From Sphingomonadaceae bacterium (GTDB lineage: Bacteria; Pseudomonadota; Alphaproteobacteria; Sphingomonadales; Sphingomonadaceae), in assembly GCA_025359445.1 (NCBI GenBank), contig JANYGB010000015.1, forward strand, positions 1 through 48,760: a stretch of DNA of 48,760 nucleotides. Direction: 5' to 3'. Below are positions 8,625-17,469 of this stretch, one piece after another. The translations under genes and the position numbers were made by a program. Below the pieces are notes generated by a model. That model searched no databases. It was not told the DNA's origin and saw nothing but the letters and a program-made list of their open reading frames with translations. Position 1 is the stretch's first letter. Every line of letters begins with the position of its first letter.

Positions 8625-9731
8625 CTAGCGCCGGCCGTCGGTGAAGACCGTGACGTGGACCGAAAGCCCTGCGATCAGCGGCCGCGGGCACGGTTCTTCG
8701 AGCACAATCCGCACCGGCACGCGCTGGGTAACCTTGACCCAGTTACCGGTCGCGTTCTGCGCCGGCAGCACCGAAAATTCGCTTCCCGTCCCCGCGCCGA
8801 TCGACACCACGTGCGCCTTGAGCTTGAGCCCCGGGTAGGCATCGAACTTGATCTCCGCAATCTGGCCCAGTCGCATGTCAGCCAGATCGGTTTCCTTGAA
8901 GTTAGCCTCGATGTACGCGGTCCCGTCGGCCACCAGCGTAATCACTGGCAGCCCCGAAATCAGTTCCTGCCCCAGTTGGAGCCGGCTGGCCTGGCTGACT
9001 TGCCCGGCGACCGGCGCGCGCACCTGGGTCCGCGTCAGGCTTAGCTCGACCACTTGGCGCTGCGCCCGGGCTGCGGCAACTTGCGGATAGACGCCGGGAA
9101 CTTGCGCCCCGGTGGCCAGTTTGGCGGCGGCTTCCTGACCCTTGGCCTGCGCCAGCCGCAGCGCATCCTGGCCGATTGCGACCTGGTGCTGCGCCGCTTC
9201 ATAGGCGGCCTTGGTGGTGAAGCCGCGCTTCCACAGCGCCTCCTGACGGGCCAAATTGGAACGCGCGAAGGCGATCTGCTCTTGCGCCGCCGAAACGTCT
9301 GCGCCGGACAAGGCGCTCGAACTGGCCAACGCGGTCTGGCTGGCCTGCGCGGTGGCGATTGCCGCATCGGCCTGCGTCAGTTGCAGCTGGAACGGCTGCG
9401 GATCGATTGTGAATAACAAGTCGCCCGCCTTAACATGCTGGTTTTCCTTGACCATCACGCCGACAATCTTGCCGCCCACCTCGGCACTGACCGAGACCTT
9501 GTCGAGATGGACATAGGCGTTGTCGGTTGAAACCTCGCCCTGCAGGCTGCGCCAATAGACCACCCCGCCGATAATCAGCGCGAGCGGCAGGGAGATCATC
9601 AGCGCGAGCCGGCCCCATTTGCGCTTGGGCTTGAGATCGCCGGGAACAATCACCGCTTCTTCCGCCAGTTGCGGCGATTGCGGCGTGTCGGCCATAGCCG
9701 CCTGATCGAATTTGGGATCGCTTTCAGCCAT
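8625..9731 (-). CDS. EmrA/HlyD-family membrane fusion protein
   Basis: The 368-residue periplasmic adaptor has a cytoplasmic N terminus (about 40 residues) and a single anchor helix LALMISLPLALIIGGVVYW. The lipoyl/barrel-sandwich half motif STDNAYVHLDKVSVSAEVGGKIVGV follows, then an alpha-hairpin with many Ala/Gln repeats (residues about 125-220). The second lipoyl half is VRAPVAGQVSQASRLQLGQELISG. The order and length match EmrA. Its start overlaps the end of the marR gene by 8 bp, so translation of the three genes is probably coupled. Confidence 0.92.
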   Translation of the reverse strand: MAESDPKFDQAAMADTPQSPQLAEEAVIVPGDLKPKRKWGRLALMISLPLALIIGGVVYWRSLQGEVSTDNAYVHLDKVSVSAEVGGKIVGVMVKENQHVKAGDLLFTIDPQPFQLQLTQADAAIATAQASQTALASSSALSGADVSAAQEQIAFARSNLARQEALWKRGFTTKAAYEAAQHQVAIGQDALRLAQAKGQEAAAKLATGAQVPGVYPQVAAARAQRQVVELSLTRTQVRAPVAGQVSQASRLQLGQELISGLPVITLVADGTAYIEANFKETDLADMRLGQIAEIKFDAYPGLKLKAHVVSIGAGTGSEFSVLPAQNATGNWVKVTQRVPVRIVLEEPCPRPLIAGLSVHVTVFTDGRR

Positions 9732-10170
9732 TCAACACCACCTTGCTGGTCGCGCGCGGCGCCAGATTGTTACGCAGCCGGGTGAGCGCGGTGAGCACCG
9801 CTTCACGCTCCGCCTGACCTATTCCTTCAAACGCTTCGGCTTCGAGTTGTTCCACCATCGGACGCAATTGCGCCAGCAATTCGCCCGCCTTGGGGGTCAG
9901 GAACAGCCGCCATGACCGGCGATCGGCTGGATCAGGGCGCCGTTCGACAAGGTCCGCCTCTTGCAACCGATCGACCATGCGGCACACAGTGATCGGTTCC
10001 ACATCAAGCAGGTCGGCCAAGCCGCCCTGGTTCACGCCTTCGTGACGATTAAGCACGACCAAAACCTGCCATTGCGGCCGGGTCACGCCGATGGTGCGCG
10101 CACGCGCATCGAACGCGCGCCGCGCGAGCCGGGCAATATCCGCGATCACGGTAAAGGACGTTTCTTTCAT
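9724..10170 (-). CDS. MarR-family transcriptional regulator of the efflux operon
   Basis: The product of 148 residues starts MKETSFTVIADIARLARRAFD. The winged helix follows: PQWQVLVVLNRHEGVNQGGLADLLDVEPITVCRMVDRL, the wing DPADRRSWRLFLTPKAGE, and a C-terminal dimerisation helix. MarR proteins usually repress linked efflux genes and are released by phenolic or lipophilic ligands. The gene is the first of marR-emrA-emrB, which suggests autoregulation through the imperfect palindrome at 10184-10197. Two further in-frame ATGs lie upstream (10191, 10206), but the longer starts would place that palindrome inside the coding region. No strong ribosome site marks any of them. Confidence 0.9.
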   Translation of the reverse strand: MKETSFTVIADIARLARRAFDARARTIGVTRPQWQVLVVLNRHEGVNQGGLADLLDVEPITVCRMVDRLQEADLVERRPDPADRRSWRLFLTPKAGELLAQLRPMVEQLEAEAFEGIGQAEREAVLTALTRLRNNLAPRATSKVVLNG

Positions 10171-10183
10171 AGCGGTGCATTTA

Positions 10184-10197
10184 ATAAGCATAGTTAT
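10184..10197. promoter_or_regulatory. candidate MarR operator
   Basis: ATAAGCATAGTTAT is an imperfect palindrome (outer ATAA/TTAT pair) in an AT-rich dip just upstream of the marR start, between the divergent marR and DUF1800 genes. The placement fits an autorepression site. Binding is inferred. Confidence 0.4.
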
Positions 10198-10312
10198 AGA
10201 TTGCAAGAGCGAACCCGACTCAAACTGCGTTCAGGTGCGACAATGAATTACACTTTGCGCCGTGACAGCGCGGGCACTGCCGCTCAATGTTGCCGCAGAA
10301 ACAGGAGCAGGT

Positions 10313-11722
10313 ATGGCAAGCAGCGCAAGAGCCCTGAACCGCTTTGGCCTCGGTGCCGCGCTCGGCGACGCACCGCCGTCCGATCCCAAGCTGTGGCTCA
10401 GCGCCCAGTTGGATCAATTCAATCCTCGCCCTGCGGCGATCGCGGGCGTCCTGCCATCGGGCAAGCTCATCGAGATGTTGCGCGATAGCCGCGAGGAACG
10501 GAAAGAACTCAAGGCCGAAGCGAAGCAGGCCGGCACCGATCCCAAAGACATGAAGCAAAAAGGCAAGCAGGCCGGAATGCCAGGGCCTTATGCCGACTTG
10601 CGCGAAGCCTATGTTGCCGCAGTCGGCGCGCGGACGGCTGTGGCGCTGAGCACGCAGACCCCGTTTGCCGAGCGGCTGGTGCATTTCTGGTCGAACCATT
10701 TTGCTGTCTCGGTTGACAAGATCGTGACCGTCGGGCTCGCCGGGGCGTTTGAATTCGAGGCGATCCGGCCGCACGTGATGGGCACTTTCGCCGAACTGTT
10801 AAGCGCGGCCGAACGGCATCCAGCGATGTTGCTTTATCTCGATCAGGCGCAATCGGTCGGACCCGGCAGTTCGCTCGGTGCACGCGCCGCGCAGCGCGGC
10901 AAGGAACGTGGGCTCAATGAAAACCTCGCGCGTGAAATCATGGAGTTGCACACGCTCGGTGTGCGCAGCGGCTACAGCCAAGCCGACGTTACCGAATTCG
11001 CCCGCGCACTTACCGGGTGGACCGTGGGCGGGCTTGCCAAGCAACCGATCCTGCAAGGCCCCGGTCCCCAATACTGGTTCGCCGCGCCGATCCATGAGCC
11101 GGGCACGCGCACCGTGATGGGCAAAAGCTACAGCCAGCCGGGCGAAGGCCAGGCGCAGGCGATACTGAATGCCCTCGCCGTGCATCCCGCCACCGCGCGG
11201 CACCTTGCGACCAAGCTCGCGCGGCATTTTGCCGCCGACGATCCCCCGCCCGCACTGGTGGCGCGGCTTGAGCAGGCCTTCCTGCAATCGCAGGGCGATC
11301 TCCCCACCGTGTACCGCGCTTTGATCGAAACGCCTGAGGTGTGGAGCGGTCCGCCCAAATTCCGCACCCCGTGGGAATGGACGATCGCCGCCTTGCGCGC
11401 GACCGGGATCAAGGCGGTCCCCGGCAAAAGCGCCGCCGGAGCCTTTCAGCAACTCGGCCAACCGGTCTGGAAGCCGGGTTCTCCCGCTGGTTATGATGAC
11501 ATAGCGGCAAGCTGGGCCGGGCCCGATGCGGTTTACCGCCGGGTCGAACTAGCCCAGCGCATTGCCGAACGAAGCGCGCAGTCAATCGATGCGCGCACAC
11601 TGGGCCCGGCGCTGTTTCCCGGCAGTCTCTCGCCCGCCACCACAACCGCGATGACCCGCGCGGAGAGTGGCCCGCAAGCGCTCGCCCTCCTGCTTGCCTC
11701 ACCCGAAATGATGCGGAGATGA
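10313..11722 (+). CDS. DUF1800 domain protein
   Basis: The 469-residue protein begins MASSARALNRFGLGAALGD, the usual opening of DUF1800 (RxLNRxxFG). Later motifs are LVHFWSNHFAVSVDK, LLYLDQAQSVGP, NENLAREIMELHTLGV and YSQADVTEFARALTGWTVG, all of which recur in this family. The function of DUF1800 is not established; members are generally encoded next to DUF1501 proteins, as here. The ATG at 10313 has AGGAGCAGG just upstream; an in-frame GTG at 10262 has no such site. The stop overlaps the DUF1501 start (ATGA). Confidence 0.85.
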   Translation: MASSARALNRFGLGAALGDAPPSDPKLWLSAQLDQFNPRPAAIAGVLPSGKLIEMLRDSREERKELKAEAKQAGTDPKDMKQKGKQAGMPGPYADLREAYVAAVGARTAVALSTQTPFAERLVHFWSNHFAVSVDKIVTVGLAGAFEFEAIRPHVMGTFAELLSAAERHPAMLLYLDQAQSVGPGSSLGARAAQRGKERGLNENLAREIMELHTLGVRSGYSQADVTEFARALTGWTVGGLAKQPILQGPGPQYWFAAPIHEPGTRTVMGKSYSQPGEGQAQAILNALAVHPATARHLATKLARHFAADDPPPALVARLEQAFLQSQGDLPTVYRALIETPEVWSGPPKFRTPWEWTIAALRATGIKAVPGKSAAGAFQQLGQPVWKPGSPAGYDDIAASWAGPDAVYRRVELAQRIAERSAQSIDARTLGPALFPGSLSPATTTAMTRAESGPQALALLLASPEMMRR

Positions 11723-12879
11723 CTATGCTGTTTGCCCGCCGTCAGATGTTGGTCGCCACAACCGCCGCAACCACCGCCGCGCTGTTCGCGCCGCGCATCG
11801 CCTTTGCCAAGGCCGCGACCGACCGACGGCTGGTGTTCGTGATTCAGCGCGGCGCGGCGGACGGCCTCGCCACCCTCGCCCCGACCGGCGATCCGGCTTA
11901 CGCGGCCCTGCGCGGCGATCTTGCCGCAGACCTCATTGATCGGCCAAAGCTCGGCGGCATGTTCGCGCTGCACCCTGCGCTGACACAGCTCAGTGGGATG
12001 TACAGCGCCAAGCAGGCGCTGTTCGCTCACGCTGTTGCCTCGCCCTATCGCGACCGTTCGCACTTCGACGGGCAGAACGTGCTCGAAACCGGCGGCGCGC
12101 TCCCTTACGACCGGCAGGACGGCTGGATGAACCGGCTGCTTGCGCTGCTCCCGGCAGACAGCGCGCGCGGGCTGGCGGTTTCCGCCACCATCCCGACTGC
12201 ACTGCGCGGACCGGTGCAAGTGGCGAGCTATGCCCCCTCCGCCCTGCCCGATGCTTCGGCCGATCTGCTCCAGCGGGTGTCGAGCCTCTACGCCGATGAC
12301 CCGCAGCTCCACGGTTTGTGGGAAGAGGCCTTGCAGACCCGCGCCATGGCCAGCGGGTTTGACGCGGCCGGAGCCAAGGGCGGTGCGGCGGCAGGTAAAC
12401 TGATCGCCAGCTTGATGGCCGGAGAACAAGGCGCGCGGGTGGTCATGGTCGAGACCACCGGGTGGGATACCCACGCCGGCCAGCGTGGCCGTCTCAACGC
12501 CCAGCTCACCGGGCTCGATGCGTTGCTCGCTGCGCTGCGCGATAATCTCGGTCCGGCGTGGAGCGATACGCTGGTGGTGGTCGCCACCGAGTTTGGCCGC
12601 ACCGCCGCGGTCAACGGCACCGGCGGGACCGATCACGGCACCGGCTCGCTGGCGATGCTCGCAGGTGGAACCGTACTCGGCGGGCGGATCCTGAGCGACT
12701 GGCCCGGCCTTGCGCCAGCCAGCCTTTACGAGAACCGCGACCTCAAACCCACCACCAGCCTCGACGCGCTGATCGGCGGCGCGGTTGCGGCACACTTTAC
12801 GCTCGATCCGGCCATTGCAGTGCCGCGGCTCTTTCCTGGAAGCAGCAGCGGCAATCTCTCGGGCCTGATCCGGGGATAG
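11719..12879 (+). CDS. DUF1501 domain protein, Tat-exported
   Basis: The 386-residue protein starts with a twin-arginine signal (FARRQMLVATTAATTAAL, cleavage near AFAKA). Export in folded form to the periplasm is therefore likely. DUF1501 features are VIQRGAADGLATLAP, SHFDGQNVLETGG, VETTGWDTHAGQRG, ATEFGRTAAVNGTGGTDHGTGSLAMLAGG and the final DALIGG...LFPGS. The family belongs to the alkaline-phosphatase/sulfatase-like superfamily by fold, but its substrate is unknown. Translational coupling with the DUF1800 gene indicates that they act together. Confidence 0.88.
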   Translation: MTMLFARRQMLVATTAATTAALFAPRIAFAKAATDRRLVFVIQRGAADGLATLAPTGDPAYAALRGDLAADLIDRPKLGGMFALHPALTQLSGMYSAKQALFAHAVASPYRDRSHFDGQNVLETGGALPYDRQDGWMNRLLALLPADSARGLAVSATIPTALRGPVQVASYAPSALPDASADLLQRVSSLYADDPQLHGLWEEALQTRAMASGFDAAGAKGGAAAGKLIASLMAGEQGARVVMVETTGWDTHAGQRGRLNAQLTGLDALLAALRDNLGPAWSDTLVVVATEFGRTAAVNGTGGTDHGTGSLAMLAGGTVLGGRILSDWPGLAPASLYENRDLKPTTSLDALIGGAVAAHFTLDPAIAVPRLFPGSSSGNLSGLIRG

Positions 12880-12929
12880 CAGCGCCATTGCCGCTTGCGC
12901 TGCCGCGCGCGCTGGAGTGAACAGGGCGG

Positions 12930-13997
12930 ATGCTCGCGCAACTGTCCCGTCCCTATGCCATTCTGGTTGCCTTGTTTTTCCTCGTGGCGGCGGCGTGGTG
13001 CCTGTCGACCCCGCCGGGTCACGTCTCGAAGGCGGTCAAAGGCCACTACACCGACATGATGCTGTTTCGCGATATCGTGAAGGAAGTTCAGGGCGGCAAA
13101 GACTATTATCACGCCGCGACCGACTTGCAGCGCGCGCATCACTATCCCACTCGTCCGTTCGTGACGGTGCGTGAGCCGACACTCTATTTGGCCGGCGCTT
13201 CGTTCGGCTGGGACTGGCTCAACTTGGCCGAGAAAGAGCTTTACGGCGCGGTTATCCTGCTGTGGCTGTTTGCGTTGCCCGCCCCGGTGATGTGGCTGGA
13301 AAAGCTGGCTGCAGCCGGGCTGATCGCGGCGGCCGGGCTGGCCCCGATCGCCACCAGCCTAACCCCGATGAGCGAGGCGTGGTGCGGGCTGCTGGTCACG
13401 CTTGCGCTGGGGCTTACGTTGTGGCCCCGCGCCAAGTGGTGGATGCCCGTGCTGGTGATCGCCGCCGCGCTGGCGCTGCGCGAACTGGCCTTGCCGTTCT
13501 TGCTGCTTGCCGCTGCTTTCGCCGGATGGGAACGCCGATGGAAAGAACTGGCGGCGTGGGGGTTGGTCGCAGTGCTGTTCGGGATCGGGCTGGCGCTGCA
13601 TGCACATCAAGTTGGGTTATACCAGCTGCCGGCCGATTATCAGTCGCCCGGCTGGGCGGGCGGGCTTGGCCCGCGCGCAGTGCTGCTGGCGCTGGTCAAC
13701 ACCACCCTGCTGCATCTGCTGCCGATCCAACTCGCGCTGGTGATCGCGCTGCTGCCGCTGCTCGGCTGGCTCGCGCTCGATGGGCGCGGCGGGCGCTTTG
13801 CAGTGCTGCTGCTGTTCGGTTACGCGCTAATGATCGCACTGTTTTCCCGGCCCGACAACTTCTACTGGGGCTTCCTGCTGATCCCGGCGTGGTTTGCCGG
13901 GCTGGCCTTGCTGCCGCGCGCGCTGATCCAGCTTTACAGAGCGATCACTCGGAAACCGTCTAGTCGCTTTGGCCGGCAATCGGCCCCGGCTCATTAG
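12930..13997 (+). CDS. polytopic membrane protein, unknown function
   Basis: The 355-residue protein has an N-terminal helix (AILVALFFLVAAAWCL), a periplasmic-looking stretch with HYTDMMLFRDIVKEVQGGKDYYHAATD and about eight further hydrophobic helices. The first loop, with GHYTDMMLFRDIV...GKDYY, resembles the acidic first loop of GT-C-type membrane glycosyltransferases and DUF2029 proteins, but no catalytic motif is certain. The gene begins 50 bp after the DUF1501 gene and may belong to that unit. Its last 38 bp overlap the convergent M28 peptidase gene. Confidence 0.75.
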   Translation: MLAQLSRPYAILVALFFLVAAAWCLSTPPGHVSKAVKGHYTDMMLFRDIVKEVQGGKDYYHAATDLQRAHHYPTRPFVTVREPTLYLAGASFGWDWLNLAEKELYGAVILLWLFALPAPVMWLEKLAAAGLIAAAGLAPIATSLTPMSEAWCGLLVTLALGLTLWPRAKWWMPVLVIAAALALRELALPFLLLAAAFAGWERRWKELAAWGLVAVLFGIGLALHAHQVGLYQLPADYQSPGWAGGLGPRAVLLALVNTTLLHLLPIQLALVIALLPLLGWLALDGRGGRFAVLLLFGYALMIALFSRPDNFYWGFLLIPAWFAGLALLPRALIQLYRAITRKPSSRFGRQSAPAH

Positions 13998-15303
13998 CCA
14001 CCACGTTCAAAACCGCCGCCCACGCCGCGACGTTCTGTTCAAGCTGCGCGGGGTCAATCTTGTCGAGCGTATCGTCGGGGGTGTGGTGGAGGTCGAAATA
14101 GCGGGTGCCGTCCTGCTGCAGATCGACCACCGCCAGCTTCTGCACGGCGATGATCGGCTCCACATCGGTCCCGCCGCCAGCTTTCGTAGCGCCGGTCACG
14201 ATCCCCATCGGCGCCAGCGCTGCACTGACTTTGGCGCCAAGCGGCTTGTTCGCCGCAGCAAAATTCAAATCGACCCGCCACACCCGTTCGGCCCCGAAAT
14301 CGCTTTCCATCGCCAGCGCGTGCGGTTCATTCGCGTGGGCCTTGGCATAGGCCAGCCCGCCGAACCCGCCCAACTCCTCGCTGCCCGCCCACAGCACCCG
14401 GATCGTCCGCAAAGGCTGCCCGCCCTGCTGCGCGCGCAGGGCCGCATCGGTGATGATCGCGCAGCCCGCCGCATTGTCGATCGCGCCGGTGCCCAGATCC
14501 CAGCTATCGAGGTGACACGCGACCAAAATCGGCGGCAGCGACGGATCGCGCCCCGGCAGATCGGCGATCACATTGCCCGATGGCATGTTCGCCTGCGGGT
14601 GGCTTTCGAGCACCAGATTGATCGTCATCGGCTTGCCCGTGGCTGCAATCCGCGCGATCAGATCGGCATCGGGCGCAGAAACGGCACCCGCCGGAATGGC
14701 GCGGCTGCCAGCGGGGAAATTCGTGCCGCCGGTGTGCGGATCGCGGTTGTGATCGGTCCCGGCTGAGCGGATCACCGCCGCCACCGCGCCCTTGCTCGCC
14801 GCAACTGCCGGGCCTTGCCGCCGGGCGTTGCCGTAAGGGCCATAGCCCGAGCCGTCCTGATTGGGCAGCATCTGGTTGTCGATGAAGGCGATCTTGCCCT
14901 TGAGCGACCCGTCAGGTGCCGCCTTGAGCGCATCGAGCGACGCGAAATAGACCACTTCGGCGGTCAGCCCGCCCTTGGGCGTGGGTACCGAATTGCCCAA
15001 GGCGGTGATGTGCAGGTTATGCGGATAAGGCGCGGTCAGCTGCGCAGACTCCGCGCCGCGCACGAAGCCGGCGATGGTGAAATTCTCGATATGCACATTC
15101 TTGAACCCTAGCGAGTTCAGCCGGACCACTGCCCAGTCCCGCGCTGCCGCCTCGCGCGGTGACCCATCAAGCCGCGCGCCGATCTCGGTCGTGAGGTCAG
15201 CCACGATATCCCATGCCACGCCCGATCCTTGCGGCGGGGCGGCGTTTGCGGCGGTGGAGAGGAGCATGGCGGAAAGCGCGGCAGCGCGGATCAGGTTGGT
15301 CAT
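13960..15303 (-). CDS. secreted M28-family metallopeptidase
   Basis: The 447-residue protein has a Sec signal (MTNLIRAAALSAMLLSTAANA) and a PA-like region before the catalytic part. Zinc-binding elements of M28 peptidases are seen: ACHLDSWDLGTGAIDNAAG (His and bridging Asp), WAGSEELGGFGG (catalytic Glu and Glu ligand), MESDFGAERV (Asp) and FDLHHTPDDTLDKI (His). M28 members are di-zinc exopeptidases that act in the periplasm or outside the cell. The ATG at 15303 begins the signal peptide; 12 codons upstream are not needed. A terminal overlap with the convergent membrane gene is present. Confidence 0.9.
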   Translation of the reverse strand: MTNLIRAAALSAMLLSTAANAAPPQGSGVAWDIVADLTTEIGARLDGSPREAAARDWAVVRLNSLGFKNVHIENFTIAGFVRGAESAQLTAPYPHNLHITALGNSVPTPKGGLTAEVVYFASLDALKAAPDGSLKGKIAFIDNQMLPNQDGSGYGPYGNARRQGPAVAASKGAVAAVIRSAGTDHNRDPHTGGTNFPAGSRAIPAGAVSAPDADLIARIAATGKPMTINLVLESHPQANMPSGNVIADLPGRDPSLPPILVACHLDSWDLGTGAIDNAAGCAIITDAALRAQQGGQPLRTIRVLWAGSEELGGFGGLAYAKAHANEPHALAMESDFGAERVWRVDLNFAAANKPLGAKVSAALAPMGIVTGATKAGGGTDVEPIIAVQKLAVVDLQQDGTRYFDLHHTPDDTLDKIDPAQLEQNVAAWAAVLNVVANEPGPIAGQSD

Positions 15304-15354
15304 GCGGCAGGGTTGTAAGCGATGACGCGCCAATGGCAATTGCTGCTTGAACGA

Positions 15355-15843
15355 TCAGCCCGGCGAATAGGCGCCCGGAATCCAGTCGCTGGTCTGCTGC
15401 TCGATGACCATCCCCGGCATGATGCTATCGTTTTCGGAATAATCGTTGCTGTCGAGCACCGAGAAACGGAACGACTTGCTCCCCCAGATCATGAATGTGC
15501 TGAACCGCTGATCGATCTTGAGCGCCGGGTCCTGGGCTGCGATCCGTTTGGCCGCAGCCAGCATCGGCGCATAATTGGCGCGGGAATCAAACGCCCCGCA
15601 ATGTCTGCGCCCTGCCTTGGTTATGCCGAAGCGTACCTCGTAGCGCCGGTTGGTGTAGCGGTCGGTAAAGTTGCTTCCTTCGCCCTCTGAACTTTTTCGG
15701 ACAAGTCCGAGCGCAATGATCTTTGCGCGGGTATCCGGAACGCTCGCGCCCTGCCGCACAAATGGAATACAGATTTCGGTCATGTCTGTTGAAACTGCGC
15801 TGGGTGCCGCTGCGGCGGCGGCGAGGCTTAGCAAGATTGTCAT
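15355..15843 (-). CDS. small secreted protein, unknown function
   Basis: The 162-residue product has a short hydrophobic leader (MTILLSLAAAAAAPSAVS), consistent with a signal peptide. The mature part has cysteines at CIPFVRQG and RRHCGAFDS, which could form a disulfide. It ends WIPGAYSPG. No family is recognised. It is transcribed in the same direction as the M28 gene but upstream of it, separated by 51 bp, and could share its transcript. Confidence 0.6.
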   Translation of the reverse strand: MTILLSLAAAAAAPSAVSTDMTEICIPFVRQGASVPDTRAKIIALGLVRKSSEGEGSNFTDRYTNRRYEVRFGITKAGRRHCGAFDSRANYAPMLAAAKRIAAQDPALKIDQRFSTFMIWGSKSFRFSVLDSNDYSENDSIMPGMVIEQQTSDWIPGAYSPG

Positions 15844-15914
15844 TACGATGCCCCTTTGTAATCAAAGCTAACAACTATGCGAAGACTTGCCAACCGTACG
15901 CGGCCCGCGGTGGC

Positions 15915-17408
15915 TTAGCCTGCGCTGGCGCTCGGGATCATGCCCTTCCATCCGACGAATTCCGCGCGCCCGCCCAGCGCCAGCCGGTTAAATCCCAGCG
16001 CGACCACTATCGACGTGATCAGCGTCGCCAGCATCAGGTCGATATAGTGCAGCGACGCGAGCCAACCGGGCAGCGGCACTACATTGAGCGTGCCGTAAAA
16101 CAGCACTCCCCAAACCACGCCCGCCACCGCTGCCCAGGCACCGACCCCGCGAAACAAAAGCGCGACGATAAAGGCCGACAGGATCGGCATCGAAGCCAGC
16201 CCGTTGAGCATCTGCAGCAGGTTAATGATGCTGGTCGCGTTCTCAAACACCGGAACCAACAGGATCGCACTAAGTGTCAGCAATGACGATACGATCGCCG
16301 ACAATCTCCAGTGATCCTTGACAGGGGCGATGAACTTGGCGTGGAAATCGACTGCATAGAGCGCCACGGTGCCATTGAGGATCGCAGCGGTATGCGCGAT
16401 GACCGCCGCCGCCATCAACGCGGCGAATGCTCCAGTCAGCCAATGCGGCAAGACTGCTGCGACCACCCGGCCATAGGCGGCATCGTTGACATCGCCGAAC
16501 AGCTTGTAGCCCACAACACCGGGTACCACGACGATCATCGGGATGATCAGGATCCGGACTGCAGCAGCGGCAAGCACGCCCTTCTGCGCCTCCTTCACGG
16601 TCGGCGCGGTCATTGCTTTCTGGGTGATCGGCTGGTTGGTTGACCAGTAGAAGATCTGGATGAAGACCATGCCGGTGAACAGCGTGTGGAACGGGATCGG
16701 CGAATCTTTCGCGCCGATCATCGTGATCCGGTCGGCCGGGATGCCGCTGAAATCCCAATGAATGGCATTAAGCGCCAGCACCACCACCAGCACCGCGATG
16801 GTCAGCACGCCGATGCCCGAATAGGTATCCATCACCGCCACCGCGCGCAGGCCGCCGGTGACCGTGTAGAGAGCCGCGACGATCCCCAGCGGGGCGGCGA
16901 AATACCACAGCGGCCAGTCCACCGCGAACATCGTTTTGAGGAACAGCGAGCCCGAATAAAGCGCGGCGGGCATATAGACGGTGATCGCGCCGATGAAGAA
17001 CAGCGCGCCAATCAGCGTGCGGATCGAGCCGCCGTGATAGCGCTGCTCAAGCAGTTCGGTCACTGTGGTGCAGCCGGTCTTGTAGTACACCGGGACCATC
17101 ACATAGGCGAGGAACATCAGCCCGCAGAAGCCCGCAATCTCCCACCAGGCAAGCAGCAGCATCTGGTTGCCGTTCATCCCCACCAGCTGTTCGGTCGACA
17201 GGTTGGTCAATGTGATCGACCCCGCGACGAACAGCCACTTAAGCCCGCCGCTTGCCAGATACACGTCCTTGGCCGATCCATCATGGACCGGACGGCTCAG
17301 CAGCGCCCCGCCGCGTGTGGTGGTGCGATAGGTAATGCCGGCGATGAACAACAGGATAAGCGCCCCGATGCTCAGCTGGCCGCCCAGACTTTCCAATAAC
17401 CCCACCAT
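15915..17408 (-). CDS. sodium/solute symporter (SSS family), probable sugar transporter
   Basis: The 497-residue polytopic transporter starts MVGLLESLGGQLSIGALILL. SSS features include the early GGLKWLFVAGSITLTNLSTEQLVGMNG segment, YKTGCTTVTELLEQRYHGGSIRTL, TGGLRAVAVMDTYSGI and QIFYWSTNQPITQKAMTA, in which the QxxxYWxxNQ pattern is typical of SGLT-type sugar symporters. The gene is divergent from a GH42 beta-galactosidase across a 61-bp gap, so it most likely imports a galactoside or galactose with sodium. The exact substrate is not proven. Confidence 0.9.
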   Translation of the reverse strand: MVGLLESLGGQLSIGALILLFIAGITYRTTTRGGALLSRPVHDGSAKDVYLASGGLKWLFVAGSITLTNLSTEQLVGMNGNQMLLLAWWEIAGFCGLMFLAYVMVPVYYKTGCTTVTELLEQRYHGGSIRTLIGALFFIGAITVYMPAALYSGSLFLKTMFAVDWPLWYFAAPLGIVAALYTVTGGLRAVAVMDTYSGIGVLTIAVLVVVLALNAIHWDFSGIPADRITMIGAKDSPIPFHTLFTGMVFIQIFYWSTNQPITQKAMTAPTVKEAQKGVLAAAAVRILIIPMIVVVPGVVGYKLFGDVNDAAYGRVVAAVLPHWLTGAFAALMAAAVIAHTAAILNGTVALYAVDFHAKFIAPVKDHWRLSAIVSSLLTLSAILLVPVFENATSIINLLQMLNGLASMPILSAFIVALLFRGVGAWAAVAGVVWGVLFYGTLNVVPLPGWLASLHYIDLMLATLITSIVVALGFNRLALGGRAEFVGWKGMIPSASAG

Positions 17409-17469
17409 CCCGCTCTCCCCGAACGCCCGTGGTTGACCGCGCGACGCTTGTCCGTAACACCCTCAAGCC

